Counted from the stretch's first letter, positions 1 through 10,299 are shown. The stretch is DNA of 64,000 nucleotides from Polynucleobacter sp. MG-6-Vaara-E2 (GCF_018687695.1 NZ_CP061303.1:248001-312000), one strand, 5' to 3'. Notes: generated by a model not told the origin, from the letters alone. Made by a program: numbers and translations.

Positions 1-351
1 GTTCTCGCTAAGGGTATTCTTGGTGAGACATATAACATTGGTGGCTGGAATGAAAAAGCCAATCTCGAGGTGGTCAATATAATCTGTCAAATTTTGGATG
101 AGTTAAGGCCGCGCGCAGATGGCAAACCTTACGCAGACCAGATTACCTTTGTAAAAGATCGTCCTGGACATGATCGTCGTTATGCAATAGATGCAAGCAA
201 AATTGAAAAAGACTTAGGCTGGCGGCCGCAAGAAACTTTTGATACTGGGATTCGTAAAACGATACAGTGGTATCTAGATAATCCAGATTGGGTTCAAGCG
301 GTTGTGACTGGTTCTTATCGTGACTGGCTTGAGAAGCAATACCTCAATTGA
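1..351 (+). CDS. rfbB: dTDP-glucose 4,6-dehydratase, C-terminal fragment
   Basis: The frame is open from the first base and ends with TGA at 351, so only the last 116 residues are present. The enzyme converts dTDP-glucose to dTDP-4-keto-6-deoxyglucose, the committed step to dTDP-L-rhamnose, in the cytoplasm. The visible part has the family's C-terminal signatures: [15 protein letters not shown], then [18 protein letters not shown], then [17 protein letters not shown] and the closing WYLDNPDW. rfbD, rfbA and rfbC follow on the same strand, which makes the assignment secure. The N-terminal Rossmann fold lies outside the window. Confidence 0.95.
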   Translation, partial: VLAKGILGETYNIGGWNEKANLEVVNIICQILDELRPRADGKPYADQITFVKDRPGHDRRYAIDASKIEKDLGWRPQETFDTGIRKTIQWYLDNPDWVQAVVTGSYRDWLEKQYLN

Positions 352-364
352 TAACGATCCGCTA

Positions 365-1312
365 ATGAATATTCTTGTTTTTGGGAGGGATGGTCAGCTA
401 GGACAAGCCCTCCAGAAGCAATTTCAGAGTGTATTATTTCAAAAAGGAAATAACATTCTTTTTGTTGGTCGTAGCGAGTGCGATCTTGGTTATCCAAGCC
501 AGATTACCAATTTACTAGAAGGCTTTAAACCACAGTTACTAATTAATGCTGCTGCTTACACTGCCGTAGATCAGGCGGAAAAAGAGCCAGAGTTAGCATT
601 TGCAATTAACGCTGGCGCTCCTGAAGTAATGGCTGTATATGCTGCGCACTATGGAGCAACTCTGCTTCATTTTTCTACAGATTATGTTTTCGATGGATCA
701 AAGCAGGGCGCCTATACGGAGAGCGACAAAATTAGTCCTTTAGGTGTGTATGGAAAATCCAAGGAAGCAGGTGAGCATGCGATTGCCAAAGCTTTCAAGA
801 CTGCTACAGAAAAGAGTGGGCAGTTTGCAATTTTTAGAACTAGTTGGGTTTATGGCGATGGTAGAAATTTCATCCGCACTATTTTGCGTTTAGCTAAAGA
901 GCGTTCAATGCTAAGGGTAATTAACGATCAATATGGCGTTCCTACTAGCGCCGCTTGGTTGGCGGAAGTGGTCTGCTATCTGGCGCTAAATACAAATCAG
1001 CTTAGAGAATTTCATTCGGGCATTTATCACGCGGTCCCACGAGGCGAAACTAGTTGGCATGCTTTAGCCTGTCTGGCGGTCCAGGCGGCCTTAGATGATG
1101 GTCAAGAATTGCAAGCATCCCTTGCTACTATCGCCCCAATTCCTGCATCAGAGTACCCCATGGCTGCTCCAAGACCAATGAACTCTCGTTTATCTACGAC
1201 TAGGCTTCAAATTGAGCTTGAGCGCCTAGGTCTTGTGTCAAAATTACCCCATTGGAATACACCATGGGATGAGCAAGTAGTCTCTTACGTCAAGCATTTA
1301 TCTAAAAATTGA
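365..1312 (+). CDS. rfbD: dTDP-4-dehydrorhamnose reductase
   Basis: Last enzyme of dTDP-L-rhamnose synthesis: NADPH-dependent reduction of dTDP-4-keto-rhamnose. The 315-residue protein begins MNILVFGRDGQLGQAL, a short-chain-reductase nucleotide-binding turn. It has DVFDG-type and FSTDYVFDGSKQGAY segments near residue 105 and the catalytic YGKSK (Tyr-x3-Lys) near residue 130. The start at 365 is chosen because the glycine motif follows at once; the longer in-frame start at 320 would overlap rfbB and add a non-homologous tail. The gene lies 13 bp after rfbB and 33 bp before rfbA. Length is close to the usual 290-300 residues. Confidence 0.95.
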   Translation: MNILVFGRDGQLGQALQKQFQSVLFQKGNNILFVGRSECDLGYPSQITNLLEGFKPQLLINAAAYTAVDQAEKEPELAFAINAGAPEVMAVYAAHYGATLLHFSTDYVFDGSKQGAYTESDKISPLGVYGKSKEAGEHAIAKAFKTATEKSGQFAIFRTSWVYGDGRNFIRTILRLAKERSMLRVINDQYGVPTSAAWLAEVVCYLALNTNQLREFHSGIYHAVPRGETSWHALACLAVQAALDDGQELQASLATIAPIPASEYPMAAPRPMNSRLSTTRLQIELERLGLVSKLPHWNTPWDEQVVSYVKHLSKN

Positions 1313-1345
1313 CGTTTTGCTTCATCCTAGTAAACGGAGGTAGAA

Positions 1346-2284
1346 ATGGCAAGTAGTATTAAAAAAGATCGCAAGGGCGTTATCTTGGCTGGTGGATCAG
1401 GCACTCGTTTATACCCTGTAACCCAAGCCGTTTCTAAGCAGCTCATGCCTGTTTATGACAAGCCAATGGTGTATTACCCGCTGACTACTTTAATGTTGGC
1501 AGGCATACGCGATATCTTGCTAATCTCCACGCCACAGGACACCCCACGCTTTACTGAATTGATTGGTGATGGGTCTCAGTGGGGTCTTAATATTCAATAC
1601 TGCGTGCAACCCTCCCCAGACGGTCTGGCTCAGGCATTTACTTTGGGAAAAAACTTTATTAATAACCACCCAAGTGCATTAGTACTTGGGCATAATATTT
1701 TCTATGGTGATCACCTAAAGGGTAATCTCGAGCGGGCTGATGCACAAGTAAATGGGGCGACAGTATTTGCCTATCATGTGACTGATCCTGAGCGCTATGG
1801 TGTTGTGGAATTTGATAAAAGCCATAAGGCAATCTCGATTGAAGAAAAGCCGGCACAACCCAGAAGTAACTATGCCGTGACAGGCCTCTATTTTTATGAT
1901 AACCAAGTATGTGATATTGCTAGCTCAATCAAGCCTAGTGCACGAGGTGAATTTGAGATTACGGATGTCAATCGTATTTATCTAGAGAACGATCAATTAA
2001 GTGTTGAAATTATGGGCCGTGGCTTCGCTTGGTTAGATACTGGAACGCATGATTCTTTATTGGATGCAGCTGGTTTTATTGCTACCTTACAAAAGCGCCA
2101 AGGTCTGATGGTTTCCTGTCCTGAAGAGATTGCCTATCGCCAAGGTTGGATTAACGCCGAAGTAGTGCAGAAAGTCGCCTCAGAATTAAGCAAGAATAGC
2201 TATGGTCAGTATTTGACAAAGATTTTGAATGAGATAAAGAGTGGCGCTGAACCTATTTCTTTGTCTACTAAAAAGGTTGGTTAA
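1346..2284 (+). CDS. rfbA: Glucose-1-phosphate thymidylyltransferase
   Basis: Makes dTDP-glucose from dTTP and glucose-1-phosphate, the first step of dTDP-L-rhamnose synthesis. The nucleotidyltransferase signature [20 protein letters not shown] lies at about residues 16-35, followed by [11 protein letters not shown]. Downstream are [26 protein letters not shown] and [12 protein letters not shown], all standard for RmlA. At 312 residues it is slightly longer than the usual 290, through a short N-terminal extension ([10 protein letters not shown]). A strong ribosome-binding site, GGAGG, sits about 6 bases before the ATG. The stop overlaps the rfbC start by one base, suggesting coupled translation. 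Confidence 0.97.
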   Translation: MASSIKKDRKGVILAGGSGTRLYPVTQAVSKQLMPVYDKPMVYYPLTTLMLAGIRDILLISTPQDTPRFTELIGDGSQWGLNIQYCVQPSPDGLAQAFTLGKNFINNHPSALVLGHNIFYGDHLKGNLERADAQVNGATVFAYHVTDPERYGVVEFDKSHKAISIEEKPAQPRSNYAVTGLYFYDNQVCDIASSIKPSARGEFEITDVNRIYLENDQLSVEIMGRGFAWLDTGTHDSLLDAAGFIATLQKRQGLMVSCPEEIAYRQGWINAEVVQKVASELSKNSYGQYLTKILNEIKSGAEPISLSTKKVG

Positions 2285-2859
2285 TGTCTAACTTGAAACA
2301 GCACCCCAAAATTGTAGTTACACCTACATCTATTCCAGATGTGCTTGTTATTGAGCCCAAAGTATTTGGTGATGAACGTGGTTGGTTTACGGAGGCATTT
2401 AATGCGCAAGATTTTTTAGATGCAACTGATCTGAATGTCAACTTTGTGCAAGACAACCATTCCTTTTCGCATCAATCTACATTGCGTGGAATGCATTATC
2501 AGTTGGAGGAAACGCAAGGCAAGTTAGTGCGAGTTGTATCTGGAGCTGTTTACGATGTATCAGTAGATCTTAGAAAGAGCTCGTCGACTTATGGAAAATG
2601 GGTTGGGGTAGAGTTGAGCGCTGAAAATCACAAGCAACTCTGGATTCCAAAAGGTTTTGCTCATGGATTTCTATCTCTCTCAACAACAGCAGAGTTCTTG
2701 TATAAGACCACGGATTACTATCATCCTCAAAGCGAAGTATGCTTAGCCTGGGATGATTCATCAGTAGGCATTCAATGGCCTCTAAGAGCAGGAGTATCAC
2801 CCAACCTGAATGCTAAAGATTCTGCCGGCCTCTCTTGGGATCAAGCCCCTAAATTTTGA
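2284..2859 (+). CDS. rfbC: dTDP-4-dehydrorhamnose 3,5-epimerase
   Basis: Epimerises dTDP-4-keto-6-deoxyglucose at C3 and C5 before RfbD reduces it. The 191-residue cupin has the family pattern FGDERGWFTEAFN at about residues 28-40, then QDNHSFSHQSTLRGMHYQ, which carries the catalytic His. KLVRVVSGAVYDVSVDLR and WIPKGFAHGFLSLS complete the match. Start ATG overlaps the rfbA stop (TAATG) and its own stop overlaps the next gene (TGATG), so rfbA, rfbC and waaC appear to be one translationally coupled unit. A full rhamnose set B-D-A-C is therefore present. Confidence 0.96.
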   Translation: MSNLKQHPKIVVTPTSIPDVLVIEPKVFGDERGWFTEAFNAQDFLDATDLNVNFVQDNHSFSHQSTLRGMHYQLEETQGKLVRVVSGAVYDVSVDLRKSSSTYGKWVGVELSAENHKQLWIPKGFAHGFLSLSTTAEFLYKTTDYYHPQSEVCLAWDDSSVGIQWPLRAGVSPNLNAKDSAGLSWDQAPKF

Positions 2860-3893
2860 TGGCCAATTCAAGTGCAACCCCAAAAATATTATTAGTAAAG
2901 TTATCCTCTTTAGGGGATGTACTCCATAACTTACCCATAGTTTGGGATATTCGAGCACGCCTGCCTAACGCTCAAATTGACTGGGTAGTTGAGGAGGCTT
3001 ATGTTCAACTCTTGACGCCACTCCTGAGTCGAGATGGCTTTCGGGGAATAGATCGTATTATTCCTTTTGGATTACGTCGCTGGAAGAAATCTTTATTAAG
3101 TAAAAAATCATGGCAAGAATTTTTTACTTTCAAAGATGAACTGCAAAAATTTAACTATGACTTTATTATTGAAACCCAAGGCTTATTGAAGTCTGCTTTA
3201 GTTTGTTCTTTAGCCAAAAAAAGTCCAGATGCCAAAGTGTCAGGGCTTGCTAATGCCACTGAATTTTCTGGATATGAACCAATAGCGCGAGGGTTTTATG
3301 ATCAATCCGTTCACGTTCCCTTCCATTGCCACGCTGTGGATCGCTCGCGTTATGTTGCTTGTTCAGCGCTAAATTTACCATTGATCGACAGATCAGAAAA
3401 AGCTCAGTTTTATCCTGCAAGTTATGTTGAGTCTGTTGTTGATTCGAAATTGGCAGGACTGGAAAAGCCTTATGTTCTGTTCTTCCATTCAACTGCACGC
3501 GAAGCTAAGCGCTGGTCCAATGCTAATTGGATTGCCCTGGGAAAGAAACTTTCGAGTCTTGGGTATCAAGTTGTTCTCCCATGGGGAAGTTCAGCCGAGG
3601 AAGAGATTAGCAATGGGCTGGCAGCACAAATCCCCGGATCTCTAGTGCCGGATGCATTTTCAATTGAAGCTGCGTTTTCTGTGATTGCTAATGCAGCTTT
3701 GGTAGTCGGTGTTGATACTGGTTTAACCCATTTATCTGCAGTATTAAATAAACCCACCGTCGAGATTTATGGCGACTCTCCGAGGTGGAAAACCGAAGGC
3801 TACTGGTCAGCAAAGATTCGAAATGTTGGGGACATTCAAGCGCCACCAACAATTGATGAAGTTGCCAAAGCTTCTCTAGATCTTCTTACTTGA
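2859..3893 (+). CDS. waaC: Lipopolysaccharide heptosyltransferase I (GT9)
   Basis: Adds the first L-glycero-D-manno-heptose to Kdo2-lipid A at the inner face of the cytoplasmic membrane. The 344-residue protein opens ILLVKLSSLGDVLHNLPIV, the GT9 acceptor motif, then WVVEEAY. The C-terminal half has FFHSTAREAKRW and the ADP-heptose-binding GVDTGLTHLSAVLNKPTVEIYG near residues 285-305. Start ATG at 2859 overlaps the rfbC stop by one base; a TTG one codon earlier is possible. It is the fifth gene of the rhamnose operon and ends 5 bp from the convergent tolC gene. Confidence 0.92.
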   Translation: MANSSATPKILLVKLSSLGDVLHNLPIVWDIRARLPNAQIDWVVEEAYVQLLTPLLSRDGFRGIDRIIPFGLRRWKKSLLSKKSWQEFFTFKDELQKFNYDFIIETQGLLKSALVCSLAKKSPDAKVSGLANATEFSGYEPIARGFYDQSVHVPFHCHAVDRSRYVACSALNLPLIDRSEKAQFYPASYVESVVDSKLAGLEKPYVLFFHSTAREAKRWSNANWIALGKKLSSLGYQVVLPWGSSAEEEISNGLAAQIPGSLVPDAFSIEAAFSVIANAALVVGVDTGLTHLSAVLNKPTVEIYGDSPRWKTEGYWSAKIRNVGDIQAPPTIDEVAKASLDLLT

Positions 3894-3898
3894 TTAAA

Positions 3899-5527
3899 TC
3901 AACGCAACAAAGCATTAATTGCAATTAAGTCTTCATCAGTTAGTGCGGCAGCATGCGCCTTGAGTTTGATTGCATTGAGAATAGTGCTGTAACGAGCTTG
4001 CTGCAATTGTGATCTGGTGGTAATGAGAGTATCGAGCGCAATTAAAACGTCAATATTAATCAGCGTACCTACTTGGAAGCCAAGCTTACTTGACTCCAGG
4101 GCTGAATTGGATGAGCGCTCTGCAGCTTCATAAGCTTTCACGCTCGCAAGACCACCATAGAATCCAGTAAAGGCTGCACGAGTATTTTGTGCGGCAGTTC
4201 TACGCGCATTATCATAATTTGCTTTTGCTTGATCAACTAAGGCGGCATTTTGACGAATGACTGAGCTGTTGAATCCGCCTGAAACAATTGGAATAGTCAT
4301 TAGTAATGCTACGGTATTGTTATACACATTCGTATTGGCGGGCGTGTAATTATTTGGCGTGCCGTTAGATGTGTTGTAGCCAGTTGTTCCAACTAGGTTA
4401 AGCGAAGGATAATTAAGTGCCTGAGAGGCTCGATAGGTACTCTCAGCAAGGCTGACAGTCAATTGTCCAGCGAGAACGTTAAAGTTTGCAGCTTCAGCTT
4501 GATTGATCCAATCATCTAAAGTTTGGCCTGGCGGCAATTGAGGATTCACACTTTCTGCAATCGGAATACCTTTAGTATCTTTACTCTTTGAGCGTGGATC
4601 TTTTAAGACACCATCAATTTTGGCTTCTTTGACGAGTGGTCTTAGTGGGCCAACAGGTCGACCCACAAGTTGCTCTAACACTCCTCGCTTGACCACTAAG
4701 TCTGCTTGTGCGCCTATTTCTTGTGAGTTTGCCAAATCCAGCGCAGCTTGCGCTGTATTGACATCAACAATCGTAGCCAGCCCAGCATCAAACTTAGCTT
4801 GTGCAATTTCTAATTGCTGCTTAATCAGACCTTTTTTGTTGCGATAAAGCTCAACATTATCTTGGCTGGTAAGAGCGTCAAAATAGGCTTGTGACACGCG
4901 AATAATTAAATCTTGTTGCGCTAAGTAAAAGCGCATATCGGCAATCTTGGTATTTAAGTCGCCTTGTTTGAAGGCTTCTAGTGCGCCTAGGTTAAATACG
5001 GGTTGGGTAAGAGTAACGGTGTAACTTTTTTGGTCAAATACCCTTGAATTCCCTGGGCTCGGAGCAACCACAGTGCTTCCCTGACCATGTTGGTAGTAAC
5101 GTGTTCCGCCTGGTGTTGCATTCGCTTGAGGTAGCAATAGAGAGAGACCTTGCCAATAAAGTTCTTTACTTGCCTGGTAATTGAAGCGGGCCGCATTTAA
5201 GACCGGATCGCTAAAGGCTGCCTCTTGATAAAGCTGAATCAAGTCCGTTAATTGTCCTTTTTGGTCATTGGCGCTATTGACGCTAGAGGGCGCAGATGAG
5301 CTTGGTAAAGCAGTCTTGCTTGGCAGCGGGGCAATTTGAGGAGGTTGCTCTAGGCCAAGTAATGAAGATGGGCTGATGGTGGTCGGTAAAGCTGATTTTG
5401 CCGCGGCATTAGGGCTTTGAGCAAAAGCAGTCGTATTCCAAGAATTCAGCCCGAGCGCCTGGGCCAAGACTAAACCGAGGACGGTCAATCTAGAAAGGCG
5501 AAAGCGGGCTGGGTTCATCAAATTCAT
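3899..5527 (-). CDS. tolC: TolC-family outer-membrane channel protein
   Basis: Outer-membrane channel used by type I secretion and tripartite efflux pumps. The 542-residue product starts with a Sec signal peptide (basic MNLMNPARFRLSRLTVLG, hydrophobic core, cleavage probably after FAQ). A Pro/Ser-rich linker of about 60 residues follows. The TolC repeat structure then begins with LIQLYQEAAFSDPVLNAARF near residue 93. VSQAYFDALTSQDNVELY, AQAKFDAGLATIVDVNTAQAAL and the second-repeat KLGFQVGTLINIDVLIALDTL are typical of the family. It is convergent with waaC and divergent from uppP. No membrane-fusion or pump gene is adjacent, so the partner is unknown. Confidence 0.9.
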   Translation of the reverse strand: MNLMNPARFRLSRLTVLGLVLAQALGLNSWNTTAFAQSPNAAAKSALPTTISPSSLLGLEQPPQIAPLPSKTALPSSSAPSSVNSANDQKGQLTDLIQLYQEAAFSDPVLNAARFNYQASKELYWQGLSLLLPQANATPGGTRYYQHGQGSTVVAPSPGNSRVFDQKSYTVTLTQPVFNLGALEAFKQGDLNTKIADMRFYLAQQDLIIRVSQAYFDALTSQDNVELYRNKKGLIKQQLEIAQAKFDAGLATIVDVNTAQAALDLANSQEIGAQADLVVKRGVLEQLVGRPVGPLRPLVKEAKIDGVLKDPRSKSKDTKGIPIAESVNPQLPPGQTLDDWINQAEAANFNVLAGQLTVSLAESTYRASQALNYPSLNLVGTTGYNTSNGTPNNYTPANTNVYNNTVALLMTIPIVSGGFNSSVIRQNAALVDQAKANYDNARRTAAQNTRAAFTGFYGGLASVKAYEAAERSSNSALESSKLGFQVGTLINIDVLIALDTLITTRSQLQQARYSTILNAIKLKAHAAALTDEDLIAINALLR

Positions 5528-5636
5528 CTACTTTTAAAGGTGCATGAAGTTTAAGGCTAAATCACTTTAGGGGTGTATTTAGGCGCTATTTTGCCAAATA
5601 AGCTTGCTGAGTTCATATCCCTATAAAATTTGCCCC

Positions 5637-6482
5637 ATGGATCCAATATTGTTACTAAAAGTAGTCATTCTCGGGGTGGTAGAGGGCTTCACAGAGTTTT
5701 TGCCAATTTCCAGTACGGGGCACCTGATATTAGTCGGCGATTTGTTAGATTTCAATGACGAGCGAGGTAAAGCTTTTGAAGTCATTATTCAGTTTGGCGC
5801 TATTTTGGCTGTCTGCTGGGAGTTCAGAGAAAAGCTTCTTAAGGTGGTATTTTCTGCAACGAAGAGCGCTACCTCCCGCCGTTTCATTTTGAATTTGCTA
5901 ATCGCTTCGGTCCCCGCTATGGGACTAGGTTTTGTGTTTGGCAAGCATATTAAGGCGGTGCTGTTTTCACCGATCCCGGTTGCAGCCGCCTTTATCCTAG
6001 GCGCCCTCATTATTTTCTGGGCTGAGCGAAGACAAGAAAAAAACAGCACTGTCAATAGTCGGATCCATTCAGTTGATGACCTCTCTTATTTAGACGCATT
6101 AAAAGTGGGGATTGCACAATGTGCTGCATTGATCCCAGGTACCTCAAGATCTGGTGCAACGATTATTGGGGGTATGCTATTCGGATTGCCTCGAGGAGTA
6201 GCAACAGAGTTCTCCTTCTTCTTAGCTATTCCAGTCATTGGTGGTGCAACTGCTTACGAGCTTTTAAAGCTTTGGAAAAATCCCATTGTGATCTCTAGCG
6301 AATTTACTGTCGCCATAGCCATTGGTTTTGTAGTAGCTTTTATTTCTGCTTTTGTTTGTGTGCGCTGGTTAATCCATTATGTTGCACACCACAATTTCAT
6401 TCCATTTGCTTGGTATCGTATTGTGTTTGGATTGCTCGTTCTGATTACTTCATATAGTGGTTTGATTGCATGGTCACATTAA
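5637..6482 (+). CDS. uppP: Undecaprenyl-diphosphatase (BacA/UppP)
   Basis: Dephosphorylates undecaprenyl pyrophosphate to recycle the lipid carrier for peptidoglycan and O-antigen synthesis; also confers bacitracin resistance. The 281-residue multispanning protein has both signature blocks: [20 protein letters not shown] at about residues 10-29 and [21 protein letters not shown] near residues 165-185. ATG 5637 is chosen because the conserved N-terminus begins there; an earlier in-frame start at 5604 would add 11 unsupported residues. It is divergent from tolC with about 110 bp between. Its job fits the polysaccharide-rich surroundings. Confidence 0.95.
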   Translation: MDPILLLKVVILGVVEGFTEFLPISSTGHLILVGDLLDFNDERGKAFEVIIQFGAILAVCWEFREKLLKVVFSATKSATSRRFILNLLIASVPAMGLGFVFGKHIKAVLFSPIPVAAAFILGALIIFWAERRQEKNSTVNSRIHSVDDLSYLDALKVGIAQCAALIPGTSRSGATIIGGMLFGLPRGVATEFSFFLAIPVIGGATAYELLKLWKNPIVISSEFTVAIAIGFVVAFISAFVCVRWLIHYVAHHNFIPFAWYRIVFGLLVLITSYSGLIAWSH

Positions 6483-6509
6483 TCGTTTTATAGACATAGA
6501 GAGTTCAGT

Positions 6510-6968
6510 ATGGATGTATCAATAGACGCAATCACGAACAATATTCAACTGGCCTTGGCGCCAGTGTTCTTATTGACTGCTGTCGCAACATTAATTAATG
6601 CGATCTCTGGTCGTTTGGCGAGAACAGTTGATCGGATGCGAGCCATTCAGAATGCATTGTTCGAAGGAAAAATTAAGGATGTAGAAGCTTTACGGCACAT
6701 GGAGGTTGAGGCAAATGAGGCTAAGATTCGCGGCCGTCTGTGTACCGCAGCCATCTTTTTTGATGTCCTAAGTGGCGTATTCATCTCATTAACTGTCCTG
6801 GAGTTGTTTTTCTTTCAGGCAGGGGCTGTTCGTTCCTTGCAGACCACTTATGTCATTTGGACCTTTGTGCTGGGTCTGATATCCTTTATGACATCCTTAT
6901 CTATCGTTTTAGCTGAAGTCGTTTATGCCTATAGATCGGCTGGCTGGCGAGCTCCAAGAAACTACTAA
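6510..6968 (+). CDS. DUF2721 membrane protein
   Basis: A 152-residue integral membrane protein of unknown function, matching the DUF2721 pattern as I recall it. A hydrophobic N-terminal helix ([19 protein letters not shown]) is followed by a conserved basic stretch ([15 protein letters not shown]), then two membrane helices near residues 80-105 and 115-140. The ordering suggests a cytosolic amphipathic segment between helix 1 and helix 2. It follows uppP by 27 bp and precedes the UDP-xylose synthase gene by 19 bp, so the three may be co-transcribed. The sequence shows no catalytic motif. Confidence 0.75.
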   Translation: MDVSIDAITNNIQLALAPVFLLTAVATLINAISGRLARTVDRMRAIQNALFEGKIKDVEALRHMEVEANEAKIRGRLCTAAIFFDVLSGVFISLTVLELFFFQAGAVRSLQTTYVIWTFVLGLISFMTSLSIVLAEVVYAYRSAGWRAPRNY

Positions 6969-6987
6969 TATATCTCTCATTACAAAT

Positions 6988-7923
6988 ATGAACAAAATTC
7001 TCATCACTGGTGGCGCTGGTTTCTTAGGTTCACATCTCACTGAAAAGTTGCTCAAAGAAGGCAATGACGTATTAGTCGTGGATAACTACTTCACTGGATC
7101 TAAAGCAAATTTGGCGCATTTGTTGCCTAATCCCAATCTAGAGCTGATGCGTCATGATGTGACTTTTCCACTGTATGTAGAAACCAATCAGATCTATAAC
7201 TTGGCTTGCCCAGCATCACCTGTACATTATCAGTACGACCCTGTGCAAACTACTAAGACAAGTGTGCATGGTGCCATCAACATGCTTGGGCTTGCTAAAA
7301 GAACGCGTGCACGTATTTTGCAAGCTTCAACCAGCGAGGTCTATGGTGACCCAGAGGTGCATCCTCAGCCGGAGGAGTATTGGGGCAAAGTCAATCCGAT
7401 TGGTATTCGCTCATGCTATGACGAAGGTAAACGTTGCGCTGAAACTTTATTCTTTGACTACAACCGCCAGCACAATTTAGATATTAAGGTTGTACGTATT
7501 TTTAATACCTATGGTCCACGCATGCACCCCAATGATGGACGCGTAGTGAGCAACTTTATCGTGCAAGCCTTGCAAGGCAAAGACATTACCATTTATGGTG
7601 ATGGTCAGCAAACTAGAAGCTTTTGTTATGTCGATGATCTCATTGATGCGATGGTCAAAATGATGAACTCCGAGCAGGGCTTTACTGGACCAGTCAATAT
7701 CGGCAACCCAGGTGAGTTCACGATGCTGCAACTAGCAGAGACTGTGCTCAGGCTATCTGGAAGTAAATCGAAGATTATTCATCAACCACTTCCATCTGAC
7801 GATCCAAAACAGCGCCAGCCTAATATTGAATTGGCTAAAGCTAAGCTAGGCTGGCAACCCAAAGTAAATTTAGAAGATGGTCTCAAAGAGACTATTGCCT
7901 ACTTCAAAAAGGTTGTAGCTTAA
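6988..7923 (+). CDS. UDP-glucuronate decarboxylase (UDP-xylose synthase)
   Basis: Extended short-chain dehydrogenase predicted to convert UDP-glucuronate to UDP-xylose using bound NAD. The 311-residue protein opens [15 protein letters not shown] (GxxGxxG), then [15 protein letters not shown]. It carries [27 protein letters not shown] and the catalytic [11 protein letters not shown] (Tyr-x3-Lys) near residue 148. [23 protein letters not shown] and [19 protein letters not shown] are hallmarks of the UXS subgroup. ATG 6988 is chosen over the upstream start at 6925, which lies inside the DUF2721 gene. No UDP-glucose dehydrogenase or xylosyltransferase is adjacent. Confidence 0.9.
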   Translation: MNKILITGGAGFLGSHLTEKLLKEGNDVLVVDNYFTGSKANLAHLLPNPNLELMRHDVTFPLYVETNQIYNLACPASPVHYQYDPVQTTKTSVHGAINMLGLAKRTRARILQASTSEVYGDPEVHPQPEEYWGKVNPIGIRSCYDEGKRCAETLFFDYNRQHNLDIKVVRIFNTYGPRMHPNDGRVVSNFIVQALQGKDITIYGDGQQTRSFCYVDDLIDAMVKMMNSEQGFTGPVNIGNPGEFTMLQLAETVLRLSGSKSKIIHQPLPSDDPKQRQPNIELAKAKLGWQPKVNLEDGLKETIAYFKKVVA

Positions 7924-7924
7924 G

Positions 7925-8740
7925 TTGATCGATCGAGTAGGAAAAAAAGAGGCAAAACGTTTTGACCGAATTCGTTCATTTGTTCTGCGCGCCGGAAGAA
8001 CTACTGCAGGGCAACAGCGCGCAATTGATGAGCTAGGCCCGCGCTTTCTGATCCCTTATCAAGATCAGAATTTAGATTTAATCGGTGCGTTTGAGGGTTC
8101 TCGAAATCCTAAAATTCTGGAAATTGGTTTTGGTATGGGTGAGACCACTGCCAAGATTGCTGCTTTACGAAGTGATGATGATTTCCTGGCCATTGAAGTT
8201 CATCCCCCTGGGGTGGGCGCACTCCTAAAGTTGATTGGTGAAAATAATCTCACAAATCTGCGTCTGATTCGCCACGATGCAGTAGAGGTTCTTGAGAATA
8301 TGATTGCGCCTGATTCTTTAGATGGCATTCATATTTACTTTGCAGATCCTTGGCATAAGAAACGTCACCATAAACGCCGCCTTATTCAAGCAGAATTTGT
8401 TAGGCTGTTGGCTTCCCGATTAAAGAATGGGGGATATTTACATCTCGCGACAGATTGGCATAACTATGCAGAGCAAATGTTATTAGTTCTCAATGCAGAG
8501 CCAACTCTTCAAAATACCTCTGGTCAGAAAATCAAGATTGAAACCTTCGGTATAGAAGATATTGCTTCACCAGAATTGGTAGCAAAAGAATCTAATGAAT
8601 TTAAGCCTAGTGCTGGGCAATTAAGCGCTTCTCACTTGGGTTATGTGGATCGACCAAGTTATCGCCCGATAACCAAGTTTGAAAATCGTGGCATCAAGCT
8701 AGGCCACGGTGTATGGGATTTAGTTTATCTCAAAAAGTAA
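7925..8740 (+). CDS. trmB: tRNA (guanine-N7-)-methyltransferase
   Basis: SAM-dependent methylation of G46 in the tRNA variable loop. The 271-residue protein has the SAM-binding [15 protein letters not shown] near residues 62-75 and the TrmB signature [16 protein letters not shown] near residues 140-155. [10 protein letters not shown] and a conserved C-terminal [20 protein letters not shown] follow. The start is a TTG directly after the UXS stop; no better ATG exists before the conserved RSFVLRAGR segment, so the N-terminus is slightly uncertain. It ends 20 bp from the convergent gabD. Confidence 0.94.
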   Translation: MIDRVGKKEAKRFDRIRSFVLRAGRTTAGQQRAIDELGPRFLIPYQDQNLDLIGAFEGSRNPKILEIGFGMGETTAKIAALRSDDDFLAIEVHPPGVGALLKLIGENNLTNLRLIRHDAVEVLENMIAPDSLDGIHIYFADPWHKKRHHKRRLIQAEFVRLLASRLKNGGYLHLATDWHNYAEQMLLVLNAEPTLQNTSGQKIKIETFGIEDIASPELVAKESNEFKPSAGQLSASHLGYVDRPSYRPITKFENRGIKLGHGVWDLVYLKK

Positions 8741-8760
8741 TTATTGAAAATACTAAGGCA

Positions 8761-10239
8761 TTAAAGCGTAATGCAAATGTACTTTAACTCTAAGTACTCA
8801 TCCATCCCAAAGACGCTTCCTTCCCTTCCCAGGCCGGACTGTTTAACTCCGCCAAAGGGTACTACCTCGTTGGCAAGGATGCCGCTGTTGACGCCCACCA
8901 TGCCATATTCCAAAGCCTCAGCCACCTTCCAAATGCGGCCGATATCACGGCTATAGAAGTAGGATGCTAGGCCGTACTGACTATTGTTAGCCAGCTTGAC
9001 TACTTCCTCGTCACTTTCAAAACTAATAATTGGAGCAACTGGCCCAAAGGTCTCTTCGTAAGTAATCAGCATGTCATTGCTGACGTTATCCAAAATTGTG
9101 GGTTCGTAGTAAGTCCCGCCTAAAGGGGATGGTTTGCCGCCCGTGACTAACTTAGCACCTTTGCTCAGTGCATCGGCGATATGACGCTCTACTTTTTCAA
9201 ATGCCGCTTGATCAATTAGAGGGCCCTGAGAAATGCCAGCCTCCATGCCATTCCCAACTTTAATTGCTTGAACGGCATTGGCAAATTTTTCGACAAAGAC
9301 ATCATGAATTTTTTTGTGAACATAGATGCGATTAGCGCACACACAGGTTTGACCGGAGTTGCGATATTTGGAAGCTATAGCTCCTACTACCGCCGCATCG
9401 ATATCGGCATCATCAAAAACAATGAAAGGTGCATGACCACCTAATTCTAGGCCAAGCTTTTTCACGGTTGGCGCACACTGTGCCATGAGAATACGACCTA
9501 CTTCAGTTGATCCTGTGAAGGAAAGGTGACGAACTGTTGGTGAGGCGCACAAGGCTTTACCAATGGCGACCGATTGATTTGCATCAGCAGTGACAATATT
9601 CATCACGCCCCGAGGGAAGCCTGCTCGGACTGCAAGTTCGGCAAGCGCTAAAGCTGATAGTGGTGTTTGCTCGGCAGGCTTGATGACAATCGTGCAGCCC
9701 GCTGCCATAGCTGGCGCAATTTTGCGAGTGATCATCGCATTCGGAAAGTTCCAGGGCGTAATGGCTACACAAACACCTATGGGCTGTTTCAGAACCATGA
9801 AGCGCTTATCACCCCAGATGGTGGTTGGTATCGATCCTGAAACTCGTTTGGCTTCCTCTGCATACCATTCGATAAAGGATGCGCCATAGACCACTTCACC
9901 GGTCGATTCCGTGAGAGGTTTGCCTTGTTCCAAAGTCATCAAGATGGCAAGATCGTCTTTGTTTTGCAAAATGAGATCAAACCATTTGCGCATAAGGCCG
10001 GCGCGCTCCTTGCCGGTAATACTTTTCCATTTGGTGAGGGCTTGATCGGCAGCGGCGATGGCTTTCTCTGCGTCTGCGACGCTTAAATTAGCAACTTCTG
10101 CAATGATCTCGCCAGTGGCTGGATTATTGACTTGGAAAGAGGTATTTGAGCTTGATTGAACCCATTCGTTATCAATAAAGGCCAGCTCTTTGAAAAGGCT
10201 TGGATCTTTTAGAAGGTTGCGAATATCCATTTTTTGCAT
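8761..10239 (-). CDS. gabD: NAD(P)-dependent succinate-semialdehyde dehydrogenase
   Basis: Aldehyde dehydrogenase superfamily; oxidises succinate semialdehyde to succinate. The 492-residue protein has FIDNEWV near residue 22, ITPWNFPNAMITRKIAPA with the cofactor-binding Lys in KPAEQTPLSA, and FTGSTEVGRIL. The catalytic Glu lies in LELGGHAPFIVFDDAD near residue 264 and the catalytic Cys in SGQTCVCANRIYVH near residue 298. The C-terminus has the GabD-like PFGGVKQSGLGREGS. Substrate is assigned by overall likeness; glutarate semialdehyde is an alternative. An ATG three codons downstream could also serve as start. No GABA transaminase is nearby. Confidence 0.86.
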   Translation of the reverse strand: MQKMDIRNLLKDPSLFKELAFIDNEWVQSSSNTSFQVNNPATGEIIAEVANLSVADAEKAIAAADQALTKWKSITGKERAGLMRKWFDLILQNKDDLAILMTLEQGKPLTESTGEVVYGASFIEWYAEEAKRVSGSIPTTIWGDKRFMVLKQPIGVCVAITPWNFPNAMITRKIAPAMAAGCTIVIKPAEQTPLSALALAELAVRAGFPRGVMNIVTADANQSVAIGKALCASPTVRHLSFTGSTEVGRILMAQCAPTVKKLGLELGGHAPFIVFDDADIDAAVVGAIASKYRNSGQTCVCANRIYVHKKIHDVFVEKFANAVQAIKVGNGMEAGISQGPLIDQAAFEKVERHIADALSKGAKLVTGGKPSPLGGTYYEPTILDNVSNDMLITYEETFGPVAPIISFESDEEVVKLANNSQYGLASYFYSRDIGRIWKVAEALEYGMVGVNSGILANEVVPFGGVKQSGLGREGSVFGMDEYLELKYICITL

Positions 10240-10299
10240 GATGAGCTTTTCCGATCAAAAGGGTTATGCACTATTGATAATGATTTTATCCCCAGAAGT

